This document shows positions 6,325-14,134 of a stretch of DNA of 14,188 nucleotides, piece after piece. The DNA comes from Williamwhitmania sp035530955 (GTDB lineage Bacteria > Bacteroidota > Bacteroidia > Bacteroidales > Williamwhitmaniaceae): contig DATKTT010000295.1 in the NCBI GenBank assembly GCA_035530955.1, positions 1 through 14,188 on the forward strand. Direction: 5' to 3'. The notes beneath the pieces are model-generated. The model did no database searches. It was not told where the DNA came from and worked only from the letters and a program-made list of their open reading frames with translations. The position numbers and the translations under genes were made by a program. The stretch's first letter is position 1. Each line of letters opens with the position of its first letter.

Positions 6325-7725
6325 ATGCGATTACAAACTTTTGCGTTCAAAGCAGGCCTGTTGGTCACAACAATGCTGCTACTTTCGCTAACTTCATTCA
6401 GCCAAGAGAGAAATGATAGCCTTCAACCGTCAACAACAACGTGGAGCTTGCAGCAATGCATCAGCTATGCACTTGAGAATAACCTTTCCATAAAAAGTCA
6501 AGCGGAAGGTTTAACGGTTCAGAAGAATACCTTGAACGCTTCTCGCTATGGGTTGCTCCCATCGATTGATGTTAACGGTACACAAAGTGTAAGCAATGGT
6601 CGCGCGCTCGATCAAACAACCTATCAGTTTTCGAATCAAACAGTAAAATATACCAACGCTTCCCTTTCCGGTAGCATGATTCTTTTTGCTGGTTTTCAAA
6701 AACAAAATAGCATCAAAAAAAATAACCTTGACCTGATGGCTGGGCTGCAAGATTTTGAAAAGTTGAAAAACGACATTTCGCTCAATATTGCTGCAGCCTA
6801 TCTACAAATATTGTTTAATCAGGAGCTAACAAAGGTTGCCGATGACCAGCTCGCTCTTACCAAGCAGCAGGTAGACCAAACTAGAAAGTTGGTTGATGCC
6901 GGTAAGGTTGTTATTGGGAACCTTCTTGATGTTCAGGCACAGGAAGCATCGGAAGAGTTGCAGCTGGTTGATGCGCAAAACAACCTCTACATGTCCAAGT
7001 TAACCCTTACGCAATATTTGGATTTACGGGACAGCCTAATTGAAGTTAGTGCTCCAAATCTTGATTCAGTTCTCATCGTTTCCGTAAACGTTCAATCACA
7101 AGATATTTACCCGATTGCAGAAAAAAACATGCCGGAAATAAAGTCGGCGGAGTTTCGAGTTGAAAGTGCTCAAAAATCCATCGATATTGCCATGGGTGGT
7201 TATTATCCTCAGCTATCATTAAATGTTTCCTATGGCTCCAGCTACTCGGATGTCAGGGAACAAGTAAAGCTGGTGAACGGTGTGCCAACAACTGAAAAGT
7301 ATCCATTCTTTAACCAAATGAAGGATAACGCCAACTTGGGCGTTTATTTGAATTTGAGCATCCCCATCTTTTCTGGATTTTCTAACCATTACAACACTAG
7401 TAGCGCAAAGGCAAATTTTCAAAGAGCCAAGATTAATCTTGATATTGAAAAAAACACTCTCTTCAAGAATATACAGCAGGCATATGCTGATGCAGTTGCC
7501 TCCTTTCGCCGCTATGTTTCCACCAAGAAGTCGGTGGCTACCATGCAGGAATCATATAACTACACTCAGAATAGGTTCAACTTGGGCTTAATCAACTCCA
7601 TCGACTACAATACTGCAAAAAGCAAGCTTACCAGGGCCCAGTCCGACCTGCTTCAGGCAAAGTATGAGTATATTTTTAAAACAAAAATACTTGACTTCTA
7701 CCGAGGAATGCCCATTAAACTTTAG
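6325..7725 (+). CDS. TolC-family outer-membrane efflux protein
   Basis: 466 residues. A signal peptide spans about 1-26 (LLVTTMLLLSLTSFSQ). The mature part carries two outer-membrane-efflux repeats: the first opens WSLQQCISYALENN (about 41-54) and runs to about 235, the second runs from about 265 to 460 with SIPIFSGF and a closing KYEYIFKTKILDFYRG. Long helices rich in Ala, Gln and Lys (e.g. ADDQLALTKQQVDQTRKLVDAGKV) match the alpha-barrel of TolC trimers, and the length is normal for the family. It should form the outer-membrane channel of a tripartite efflux or type I secretion system, paired with the adaptor encoded 40 bases downstream. The ATG at 6325 is the first that gives a complete signal peptide. 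Substrate unknown. Confidence 0.93.
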   Translation: MRLQTFAFKAGLLVTTMLLLSLTSFSQERNDSLQPSTTTWSLQQCISYALENNLSIKSQAEGLTVQKNTLNASRYGLLPSIDVNGTQSVSNGRALDQTTYQFSNQTVKYTNASLSGSMILFAGFQKQNSIKKNNLDLMAGLQDFEKLKNDISLNIAAAYLQILFNQELTKVADDQLALTKQQVDQTRKLVDAGKVVIGNLLDVQAQEASEELQLVDAQNNLYMSKLTLTQYLDLRDSLIEVSAPNLDSVLIVSVNVQSQDIYPIAEKNMPEIKSAEFRVESAQKSIDIAMGGYYPQLSLNVSYGSSYSDVREQVKLVNGVPTTEKYPFFNQMKDNANLGVYLNLSIPIFSGFSNHYNTSSAKANFQRAKINLDIEKNTLFKNIQQAYADAVASFRRYVSTKKSVATMQESYNYTQNRFNLGLINSIDYNTAKSKLTRAQSDLLQAKYEYIFKTKILDFYRGMPIKL

Positions 7726-7765
7726 GCCCATAACAGTAAAATAATAAACATTAAAATATTTTCTA

Positions 7766-9097
7766 ATGAAAAAGAAGAACCACACCCTCAAATATGCATT
7801 GATAGGAGTTGCTGTCATTGTGGTGTTTATCATTGTTGGTAAATATGCCGGATGGATAGGTAAGGAGGATGCCATAAAGGTGGCAGTTGAAAAGCCAACC
7901 TATAGAACCATTGTGGAAACAATAACGGCAAACGGTAAAATTCAACCAGTTACCGAGGTTAAGATTAGCCCCGATGTTTCTGGTGAAATTGTTGAGTTGC
8001 CTATTAAGGAGGGCGATAAGGTTACCAGAGGCGATCTCCTTCTTAAGATTAAGCCCGATATTTATATCAGTGGGCTGGAGCGTGCCGAAGCTGCGTTGAA
8101 CTCTGCTAATGCCAGGTTCGTACAGGCCGATGCTCAGCTTCAGCAAGCGAAGTTGTCCTATAATAGGAACCAAGATCTATTTAAACAAAAGGCCATTTCT
8201 CAATCCGATTATGAAACGGCTGAGGCACAATATAAGGTTGCCCAAGGAGACCAACAAGCAGCAAAGTATAGTGTAAGTAGTGCAGCAGCATCGCTCCGTG
8301 AAGCTAGAGAAAGCTTATCAAAGACCACCATTTATGCCCCTGTTTCGGGCACCATTTCAAAGCTCAACGTTGAAAAAGGCGAGCGCGTGGTTGGAACAGC
8401 CCAGATGGCTGGAACGGAGTTGATGCGTTTGGCCAACTTAAGCAACATGGAGGTTCGGGTAGACGTTAACGAAAACGATATTATTCGGGTTAGGTTAAAA
8501 GATACAGCACTTGTTGAGGTGGATGCCTATATGGACAGAAAGTTTCGTGGAGTGGTAACTCAAATTGCCAACTCTGCCAGCGTTCAGGGAACTTCATCGG
8601 ATCAGGTTACCAGTTTTGAGGTTCGAATTTTGCTTCTCGAAGAATCGTATTCCGATTTGCTGAAGAAGGGTATCACCAACCCATTTCGTCCAGGAATGTC
8701 AGCCACTGTTGATATTCAAACAGAGCGTAAGGTCAACGTACTTTCAGTACCCATTCAGGCCGTAAGCGTGAGGATCGATAGCACAAAAATGGATAGTGGA
8801 AGTGCCAATGATAACGAAACCGCTTCTGATAACAATGACAACCAGAAGACCAAGACTATTAAGCCAGAAACTGACAAACCACAGGAGATTGTGTATGCGG
8901 TAATGTCGACAAACAAAATTAAGCTGATGCCCGTTACTACTGGAATTCAGGATGACAGCTACATTGAAGTAATGAGTGGTCTTACCGATTCTATGAACGT
9001 GGTTGTTGCTCCGTTTAGTGTAATTTCGCGCCGGTTAAAGGATTCTGTTCTTGTGCAGATTGTTCCCAAAGACAAGCTGTTTGATAAAATGAAATAG
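7766..9097 (+). CDS. HlyD/MacA-type periplasmic adaptor (membrane fusion protein)
   Basis: 443 residues. One N-terminal membrane anchor (about 10-27, ALIGVAVIVVFIIV). The lipoyl/barrel-sandwich halves lie at about 65-97 (ISPDVSGEIVELPIKEGDKV) and 187-215 (IYAPVSGTISKLNVEKGERV), separated by an alpha-hairpin (about 102-186). A beta-barrel domain follows (about 225-320, ending FRPGMSATVDI) and a membrane-proximal domain (about 376-431, VTTGIQDDSYIEV). An Asp/Asn/Lys-rich linker at about 337-374 (NDNETASDNNDNQ) interrupts the two, which is common but rather long here. It links an inner-membrane pump to TolC; the MacA branch pairs with MacB-type ABC transporters. No pump gene is in the window. 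Its stop codon directly abuts the tsaB ATG. Confidence 0.93.
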   Translation: MKKKNHTLKYALIGVAVIVVFIIVGKYAGWIGKEDAIKVAVEKPTYRTIVETITANGKIQPVTEVKISPDVSGEIVELPIKEGDKVTRGDLLLKIKPDIYISGLERAEAALNSANARFVQADAQLQQAKLSYNRNQDLFKQKAISQSDYETAEAQYKVAQGDQQAAKYSVSSAAASLREARESLSKTTIYAPVSGTISKLNVEKGERVVGTAQMAGTELMRLANLSNMEVRVDVNENDIIRVRLKDTALVEVDAYMDRKFRGVVTQIANSASVQGTSSDQVTSFEVRILLLEESYSDLLKKGITNPFRPGMSATVDIQTERKVNVLSVPIQAVSVRIDSTKMDSGSANDNETASDNNDNQKTKTIKPETDKPQEIVYAVMSTNKIKLMPVTTGIQDDSYIEVMSGLTDSMNVVVAPFSVISRRLKDSVLVQIVPKDKLFDKMK

Positions 9098-9802
9098 ATG
9101 GCATTAATTCTTATGCTAGAAACTAGCACCGACGTGTGCTCTGCTGCCCTTTTTAACGAAGGGCAGCTTTTGTGTTATCGGGAAAATAGCGAAGGCCGTT
9201 CTCATGCATCCACGCTTGCCGTGTTTATTGATGAGATATTGAAGGAGGTCAACATTTCTCCAGCGAACTTGAGCGCTGTGGCTGTTAGCAAGGGACCTGG
9301 TTCGTATACTGGTCTCAGAATTGGTGTATCCACAGCAAAGGGAATTTGCTATGCACAGAACCTTCCCCTAATTGCAGTTGACAGTTTGCTGGCTATGACT
9401 TTTGGAGCCATCGGTGCACTTAAAGAGAGGGAAGACGACATTGAAGGCATGGTGTTTTGCCCAATGATCGATGCCCGCCGAATGGAGGTTTATTCGGCGC
9501 TATACTCCAGTCGATTGGCGGTTGTTGAATCGGTAAAGGCCACAATTGTGGACGAAACTACTTTTGCTCCAATTTTGGAGAAGAGCAGGGTGGTCTTCTT
9601 TGGAAATGGTGCTGAAAAGTGTCGCTCGGTTATTTTGCACGCTAACGCCATTTTTCTTGAGGATAATTTTTCCTCGGCAAAAAATATGGTACTGCCCTCA
9701 CTGGAGGCATTTAAATCCTCCAATTTTGTTGACTCTGCTTACTTTGAACCCTTTTACCTTAAGGATTTTGTGATTACCCAATCGAAGAAAAAGTTCCTAT
9801 AG
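9098..9802 (+). CDS. tsaB: tRNA threonylcarbamoyladenosine (t6A37) biosynthesis protein TsaB
   Basis: 234 residues, the usual length of bacterial TsaB (YeaZ). ASKHA-type N-terminal signature MLETSTDVCSAAL (6-18), RSHASTL (34-40) and the diagnostic GPGSYTGLRIG (66-76) followed by STAKG. TsaB is the dimerisation and scaffold subunit that, with TsaD and TsaE, transfers the threonylcarbamoyl group to A37 of tRNAs reading ANN codons. The process is cytoplasmic and usually essential. The start codon follows the adaptor stop with no gap (TAG then ATG), so it is probably translated by coupling from the efflux operon, and no separate promoter is evident. A strong terminator follows the stop. The C-terminal half diverges, as is normal for the family. 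Confidence 0.96.
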   Translation: MALILMLETSTDVCSAALFNEGQLLCYRENSEGRSHASTLAVFIDEILKEVNISPANLSAVAVSKGPGSYTGLRIGVSTAKGICYAQNLPLIAVDSLLAMTFGAIGALKEREDDIEGMVFCPMIDARRMEVYSALYSSRLAVVESVKATIVDETTFAPILEKSRVVFFGNGAEKCRSVILHANAIFLEDNFSSAKNMVLPSLEAFKSSNFVDSAYFEPFYLKDFVITQSKKKFL

Positions 9803-9803
9803 C

Positions 9804-9835
9804 AAAAACCCCGGTGAATTTCACTGGGGTTTTTT
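9804..9835. terminator. Bidirectional rho-independent terminator
   Basis: Stem AAAAACCCC (9804-9812) and GTGA (9814-9817) pairing with TCAC (9821-9824) and GGGGTTTTT (9826-9834), with one G-T wobble and an ATT loop. T runs follow on the plus strand and, via the A run at 9804-9808, on the minus strand. It ends the TolC-adaptor-tsaB operon and can also stop transcription arriving from the convergent endonuclease gene. Confidence 0.92.
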
Positions 9836-9874
9836 ATTGTGGCTATTGGCTATAGCCCTCATGTGCAGTATCTG

Positions 9875-12373
9875 TTATTTTGAAACGGTAAGTTTTCTTG
9901 TAACCATACCCTTCACTGTGGATATTCGGATAAGGTAAACGCCGCTGCAAAGAGAGGTAATGTCAATGCTTTGATTTGGCAACACGCTTCTTTTCTCAAT
10001 AATGTCCTTCCCTGTAAGATCATAAATGGCAATGTTTATTGGGGTGCTACCGTTGGTAGCAACAGCGAATTGCTGGTGAGCTGGGTTTGGGTAAATCTCC
10101 AATTTTTCGGCAGTAGTTGTGCCAATACCCGTGGATAGATTAACCCGTGAAGGTGATGATGAAATGCTCCCACCTTGGTTATCAGTTGCGGTTAGGCTGA
10201 AGTAGAGTGCCGTAAGTTGAGGAACAGTGACAGTGGCCTCAAAGGTTGAGCCGGATTGCACCTGCATGGCTTGCTGGTAGGGCATATTGTCGCTTGCGTC
10301 TCCATAATTAACCGTAGCACTAGTAATAGTACCATCAGCATCGGTAATTGTTGCTGAAATGGTTAATTCATCATTCACCATAGGCTGGTTTGGACTAAAG
10401 GAAACATTGCTAACTACCGGAAGTTGATTCGACGAGGTCAATGCATCAATGGTGTAAACCGACGAAGTTGCTGCCAAGTCTTGATTGTCTGTAGCCTCAA
10501 CTTTGTAGTAAACCGTGTTGGCTTGCGGGAAGGTGAATGAACCAGTGTAAGTTGTGCCGGACTGCAATACCATTGCTACCGATTGGTTAAGATTGTTTTG
10601 GTCGGTACCATACTTTAGGGTTACAGTTTTAACCGAGCCATCGGCGTCGGAAACAGAAGCAGTAACGGTGGTATTTGCCCCTTTTTCAGGATTGGTGGGT
10701 GTGCTCTGAATGCTTGAAATTTCGGGGGCTTGGTTGGTGGGGTTTGAACCGGGAGTTGCGGTAACAGCCACATCGTCCACATCCCAAAGTGATGAGGAAT
10801 TGGAGCCAACGCCAGTAGAAACATACTTGAAACCAATGTAGAATTGCTTCCCATCAATGGCTGCGAGGTTAATTGTGCCGCTGGAGGCAAATGCGTTGGA
10901 GTTTGCTGCAGGAAAGGTGTAGGATAGGAGGTTCCATGTTGCTGCATTTGGATTCCCTGTTCCCGTGTAGTTCGTAGAGTAGTAAACCGTTAGGGTGTTG
11001 GGGTAGTTGGTGTCGGTATACTTTGTTTTCACGATGAAGGTTAAAGCCACATCGTGATAGCTCGTTGCATCTACCTTGCTGGTTACCAGCCAATCTTCGC
11101 TAGCCACATCTCCACCATAGCCATTTGCCTCCATGTATTGATTGCTATAGCAGGTCCAGTTTTTGTTGGAGGCCACACTATAGGTCACCCAACCCGTTGG
11201 CAGGCAGCTGGAAAAATCAACTGAGAGGATGTTTGTGGGAGCAACGCTATTTGCAACGGTATAACTTTGAGTTTGGGTTAGTTTATTTCCACCCTCGTTG
11301 TCCTCCGCATAAACGGCGTAGTATATGGTGGTTCCTATAGCTTGGGCCGGTATAGTTGAAGTTGAGGTATAAGTGCTTCCATCGGTAGAGGTCATGGAAA
11401 TTTCGTTGGTAATGCTCGATGTGGTTCCCCACTTTAAATTAACCAAGCTAATGGGCTTGGTCGCTGAAACCGTCGCTGAAATGTTAACCGTGTTGGTTTC
11501 ATTTGGCTGCGCCGGGTTTAGCACAATGCTGGAAATCTGAACTCCGCTGGGTGTTTCTCCGCCCCAAACATACTCAGCATACTCTGGATGGTCGATGTAG
11601 GGGTTGCGGTTTCCCTGAATGGCATACACAGCATTGTTACGGTCAATTTCCTTTTGGCTAACCGGATCCTCTCTACTCCATTTGAGCAGCAGCTGAACGA
11701 ACCAGCTCTTGTAGGCTGGGTAGGCGTCACCATCCAGAATACCCTGTGCTTCGGTGGCATACGATGCCCAGCTGGCAATTTTATCCTCGTAGCAAGTGGC
11801 CATGTAAAAGTAGGTTCTTGCAAAATCGCCCTTATAGGCATCTATGGGCTCAAATACAGTTCCCGTAAAACCCGTTGCCGGATCGGAGGAACCTAGTTTG
11901 CTTCCATTGGTTGATGTCCATGTAGCCGAAATTACCTCACCGTAAACGTAGTTGCTACGCTTTCCGTTTACGTATCCGTCCGTGGGATAGAGGTGAAACA
12001 GGTCGGTGTACATTGGGGTGGCCTCGCTAAACCAACTTTTTGGGAATGAGTGTTCACGATTGTAGCAATCTCCTTCATTTGAATAAGTTCCACATTGGTT
12101 GGTGGAAAAGGTGAATTCATATGCAGAAGTTCCACCTGGAATGTCCGAATACATATCCCAAACCTTTCCATTTGCCTTCTTGTCTGTCGATTGAAAGTCA
12201 GTCCAAAGTTGGGCGTATGTTTGCTCGTTATGGGTTTTAATGATGTTGAAAAGAGCCGTTTTAAGCGCTGCTCCGGTCTTACCATCGGCGTTGTTGTAGT
12301 AGCCGGCAGGAGCCTGGGCCCACATCAAGAGTGGCACTAGCCAAAATAACAGAAACAGTATATTTTTACGCAT
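9875..12373 (-). CDS. Secreted endonuclease I family protein with Ig-like and choice-of-anchor-type domains and T9SS sorting tail
   Basis: 832 residues. Signal peptide about 1-19 (LFLLFWLVPLLMWA). The endonuclease I domain (EndA/Vvn-like beta-beta-alpha-metal fold) spans about 21-270: CYNREHSFPKSWF with candidate catalytic E107-H108, DLFHLYPTDG, RSNYVYGEV, FARTYFYMATCYED and IQGNRNPYIDHPEY. Appended are an Ig-like domain (about 275-375), a jelly-roll-like domain (about 380-545; FSSCLPTGW at its start, LWDVDDVAVT at its end) resembling the choice-of-anchor J type, two Ig/PKD-like repeats (about 548-650 and 650-752, each with DADG and TDNQ), and a T9SS type A tail (EIYPNPA, then IYDLTGKDI, GVYLIRI). 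Expected to be exported by Sec, then T9SS, as a surface or extracellular DNA/RNA-degrading enzyme. It is paralogous to the gene 97 bases upstream. Substrate preference is inferred. Confidence 0.92.
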   Translation of the reverse strand: MRKNILFLLFWLVPLLMWAQAPAGYYNNADGKTGAALKTALFNIIKTHNEQTYAQLWTDFQSTDKKANGKVWDMYSDIPGGTSAYEFTFSTNQCGTYSNEGDCYNREHSFPKSWFSEATPMYTDLFHLYPTDGYVNGKRSNYVYGEVISATWTSTNGSKLGSSDPATGFTGTVFEPIDAYKGDFARTYFYMATCYEDKIASWASYATEAQGILDGDAYPAYKSWFVQLLLKWSREDPVSQKEIDRNNAVYAIQGNRNPYIDHPEYAEYVWGGETPSGVQISSIVLNPAQPNETNTVNISATVSATKPISLVNLKWGTTSSITNEISMTSTDGSTYTSTSTIPAQAIGTTIYYAVYAEDNEGGNKLTQTQSYTVANSVAPTNILSVDFSSCLPTGWVTYSVASNKNWTCYSNQYMEANGYGGDVASEDWLVTSKVDATSYHDVALTFIVKTKYTDTNYPNTLTVYYSTNYTGTGNPNAATWNLLSYTFPAANSNAFASSGTINLAAIDGKQFYIGFKYVSTGVGSNSSSLWDVDDVAVTATPGSNPTNQAPEISSIQSTPTNPEKGANTTVTASVSDADGSVKTVTLKYGTDQNNLNQSVAMVLQSGTTYTGSFTFPQANTVYYKVEATDNQDLAATSSVYTIDALTSSNQLPVVSNVSFSPNQPMVNDELTISATITDADGTITSATVNYGDASDNMPYQQAMQVQSGSTFEATVTVPQLTALYFSLTATDNQGGSISSSPSRVNLSTGIGTTTAEKLEIYPNPAHQQFAVATNGSTPINIAIYDLTGKDIIEKRSVLPNQSIDITSLCSGVYLIRISTVKGMVTRKLTVSK

Positions 12374-12392
12374 GTTTAGCTTTTAAGAGGAG

Positions 12393-12425
12393 GTGAGTAT
12401 GCTCACTACCACCGATTTTGTCGGT
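12393..12425. other. Two adjacent hairpins in the leader of the downstream endonuclease gene
   Basis: Within the 97-base gap between the two nuclease genes, GTGAG-TATG-CTCAC (12393-12406) and ACCGA-TTTTG-TCGGT (12411-12425) form perfect 5-bp stems 4 bases apart, 20-52 bases before the ATG at 12373. Neither is followed by a T run in the direction of transcription, so they do not look like terminators. They may be a processing or stability element in a shared mRNA, or chance. Confidence 0.35.
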
Positions 12426-12470
12426 AGCAAGAAGCTGTTATCAACTTGGTTTTTAGTCTGTTTTTCGGAT

Positions 12471-13541
12471 TTACCTTTGGATGGTCATTTTCTTTACAAC
12501 TGAGCCACCATTGTATTTTATTCTTACCAAATAGAGTCCATTCCGAAGGTCTCCTACCTGAATAGCTTGGTTGGGGTTAACCTCATCAATTTTCTTAATT
12601 CTCTTCCCTATGAGGTCAAAAATCTCAACCGAAAAATCACTTTGGTTGGGTAGGTCAATCTTAAACTCAGTGTTTGCCGGGTTTGGATAGATGGAGATGG
12701 CTGAGCTTGTGGTGGTGGTCACCGAGTTGGAGGCATCCCAAATCATGGCTGCATATTCTGGATGATCGATAAAAGGATTTCGGTTACCCTGAATTCCATA
12801 GATGGCATTGTTGCGATCTATCTCCTTTTGGCTAACTGGATCATCGCTGCTCCACTTCAGGAGTAGCTGCACGTACCATGTTTTATAGGCTGGGAAGGAA
12901 TCGCCGTCTAGAATGGCTTGTGCTTCGGTGGCAATGGAGGCCCAGCTTGCTATCTTATCTTCGTAGCAGGTGGCCATGTAGAAGTAGGTGCGGGCAAGGT
13001 CGCCTTTATACTCATCAATCGGTTCAAATACCGTTCCCGAAAAACCCGTTGTAGGATCAGATGAGCCAAGTTTGCTGCCATTTGAAGAGGTATAGCTTGG
13101 CGTTTGAACTATGCCATAGATATAATTGCTTCGTACATTATTCACCTTCTTGTCGGTTGGGTACATGTGGAAGAGATCGGTGTACATCGGGGACGATTGT
13201 ACGCCACCAAACCAACTATTTGGAAAGGAGTGCTCCCTGTTGTACTTATCGCACTCGGTAGTTCCGCCGGTACCATTATCCTGATCTGTAACAAAAACAA
13301 GATTGCACGAAGAATAAATATCCCAAACATAGCCATCGGCTCTTTTATCCGTTGTTTGGAAGTCGGTCCAGAGTTCGGTATAGGTTCTCTGAGTGTGAGT
13401 TTTAATAATGTTGAAAAGTGCAGTTTTAAGAGTGGCACCTGTTTTTCCACTGGCGGCATCGTAATAACCAGTAGGGGCCTGTGCAAGAAGGAAAATTGGC
13501 AATAGCCAAAATAGAAACGAAAGAGGTAAAAGTTTTCTCAT
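12471..13541 (-). CDS. Secreted endonuclease I family protein with T9SS sorting tail
   Basis: 356 residues from the ATG at 13541. A TTG two codons upstream is in frame, but the ATG directly precedes the RKLLPL signal-peptide start, as in its paralogue. Signal peptide about 1-20. The endonuclease I domain fills about 22-270: YNREHSFPNSWFGG with candidate catalytic E103-H104, DLFHMYPTD, RSNYIYG, ARTYFYMATCYEDKIASWAS, DPVSQKEIDRNN and GNRNPFIDHPEY. A T9SS type A tail (SIYPNPANTEF, then IFDLIGKRI, GLYLVRI) follows directly with no intervening Ig-like domains. This compact form is much closer to the family's basic size than the 832-residue neighbour. Probably a Sec- and T9SS-exported non-specific nuclease for extracellular nucleic acid. 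It may share a transcript with the downstream paralogue. No consensus promoter was found upstream. Confidence 0.93.
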   Translation of the reverse strand: MRKLLPLSFLFWLLPIFLLAQAPTGYYDAASGKTGATLKTALFNIIKTHTQRTYTELWTDFQTTDKRADGYVWDIYSSCNLVFVTDQDNGTGGTTECDKYNREHSFPNSWFGGVQSSPMYTDLFHMYPTDKKVNNVRSNYIYGIVQTPSYTSSNGSKLGSSDPTTGFSGTVFEPIDEYKGDLARTYFYMATCYEDKIASWASIATEAQAILDGDSFPAYKTWYVQLLLKWSSDDPVSQKEIDRNNAIYGIQGNRNPFIDHPEYAAMIWDASNSVTTTTSSAISIYPNPANTEFKIDLPNQSDFSVEIFDLIGKRIKKIDEVNPNQAIQVGDLRNGLYLVRIKYNGGSVVKKMTIQR

Positions 13542-13820
13542 AGTCAACTCTTTATTATCACAGCGTTTTTATCAGCAGTGCTTTTTTTAAAAGATAAGGG
13601 AGCTAAGAAACGAATAATTTTTTACCTGTTAAACGGCATTCACAAAAAAAAGTGGCATGCTTTACGTAAATAGTTATTATTCTACTGTAATGAAATATCG
13701 ATTGCGGGAACTTTGTGCAGGTAGAATCATAGCACTGCGTTGTATCCTGTCCTATTTCTCTCTTTTCTGAAGAGGTATACCCTTCTGCACAGATTGCCTT
13801 CAGTTTTTCAATTATTTTTC

Positions 13821-13828
13821 TAATTTTG
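13821..13828 (+). promoter_or_regulatory. -7 promoter box of tRNA-Arg
   Basis: TAATTTTG matches TAnnTTTG exactly and lies 14 bases before the tRNA 5' end, leaving a very short leader. The best upstream TTG (13794-13796) is 24 bases away, longer than the usual spacing, so the -33 element is uncertain. Confidence 0.55.
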
Positions 13829-13842
13829 CATCCTTAATGCAC

Positions 13843-13914
13843 GGCCCCATAGTTCAAGGGATAGAACGAAAGTTTCCTAAACTTTAGATTCCAGTTCGAG
13901 TCTGGGTGGGGCTA
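13843..13914 (+). tRNA. tRNA-Arg (anticodon CCT)
   Basis: A full 72-base cloverleaf. Acceptor GGCCCCA pairs with TGGGGCT (the first pair is a G-U wobble). T8 and A9 follow, then D stem GTTC/GAAC, anticodon stem AAAGT/ACTTT around loop TTCCTAA with anticodon CCT, a 4-base variable loop AGAT, T stem TCCAG/CTGGG and T loop TTCGAGT. The discriminator is A and the 3' CCA is not encoded (CAA follows). It reads AGG codons. It is flanked by its own promoter box and terminator. Confidence 0.96.
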
Positions 13915-13918
13915 CAAT

Positions 13919-13950
13919 AAAGGTCAACTCTTAGGGGTTGGCCTTTTTTT
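13919..13950 (+). terminator. Rho-independent terminator after tRNA-Arg
   Basis: AAAGGTCAAC (13919-13928) pairs with GTTGGCCTTT (13937-13946) with one T-G wobble. The T run 13944-13950 ends the hairpin. It lies 4 bases after the tRNA, so the tRNA is a single-gene transcript and the downstream regulator has its own start. Confidence 0.88.
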
Positions 13951-14134
13951 ACAACCTAAAATGCAAGTGAAAAACACGTTTCTGTAAATTTTATATATCA
14001 TAACAATGCTTGCATTCAATCACGAAACATGGCTTATAAGAAACAAGATTTGTTGTTTTGCTTATATATTTTTAGTAAAACGATGAAAATAATATCAATC
14101 TATTACTATATTCGCTTTTCGAAATCGTAAAGCA

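Noticed and set aside
13542..13547. TTG start adding two residues to the compact endonuclease
   Set aside because: The ATG at 13541 gives a signal peptide start matching the paralogue (MRK...), so a rare TTG start is unnecessary.
13769..13785. Bulged inverted repeat around GGTATACC upstream of tRNA-Arg
   Set aside because: The core is only 8 bases and the extension needs a bulge. It is not placed near a convincing start site, so chance is the simplest explanation.
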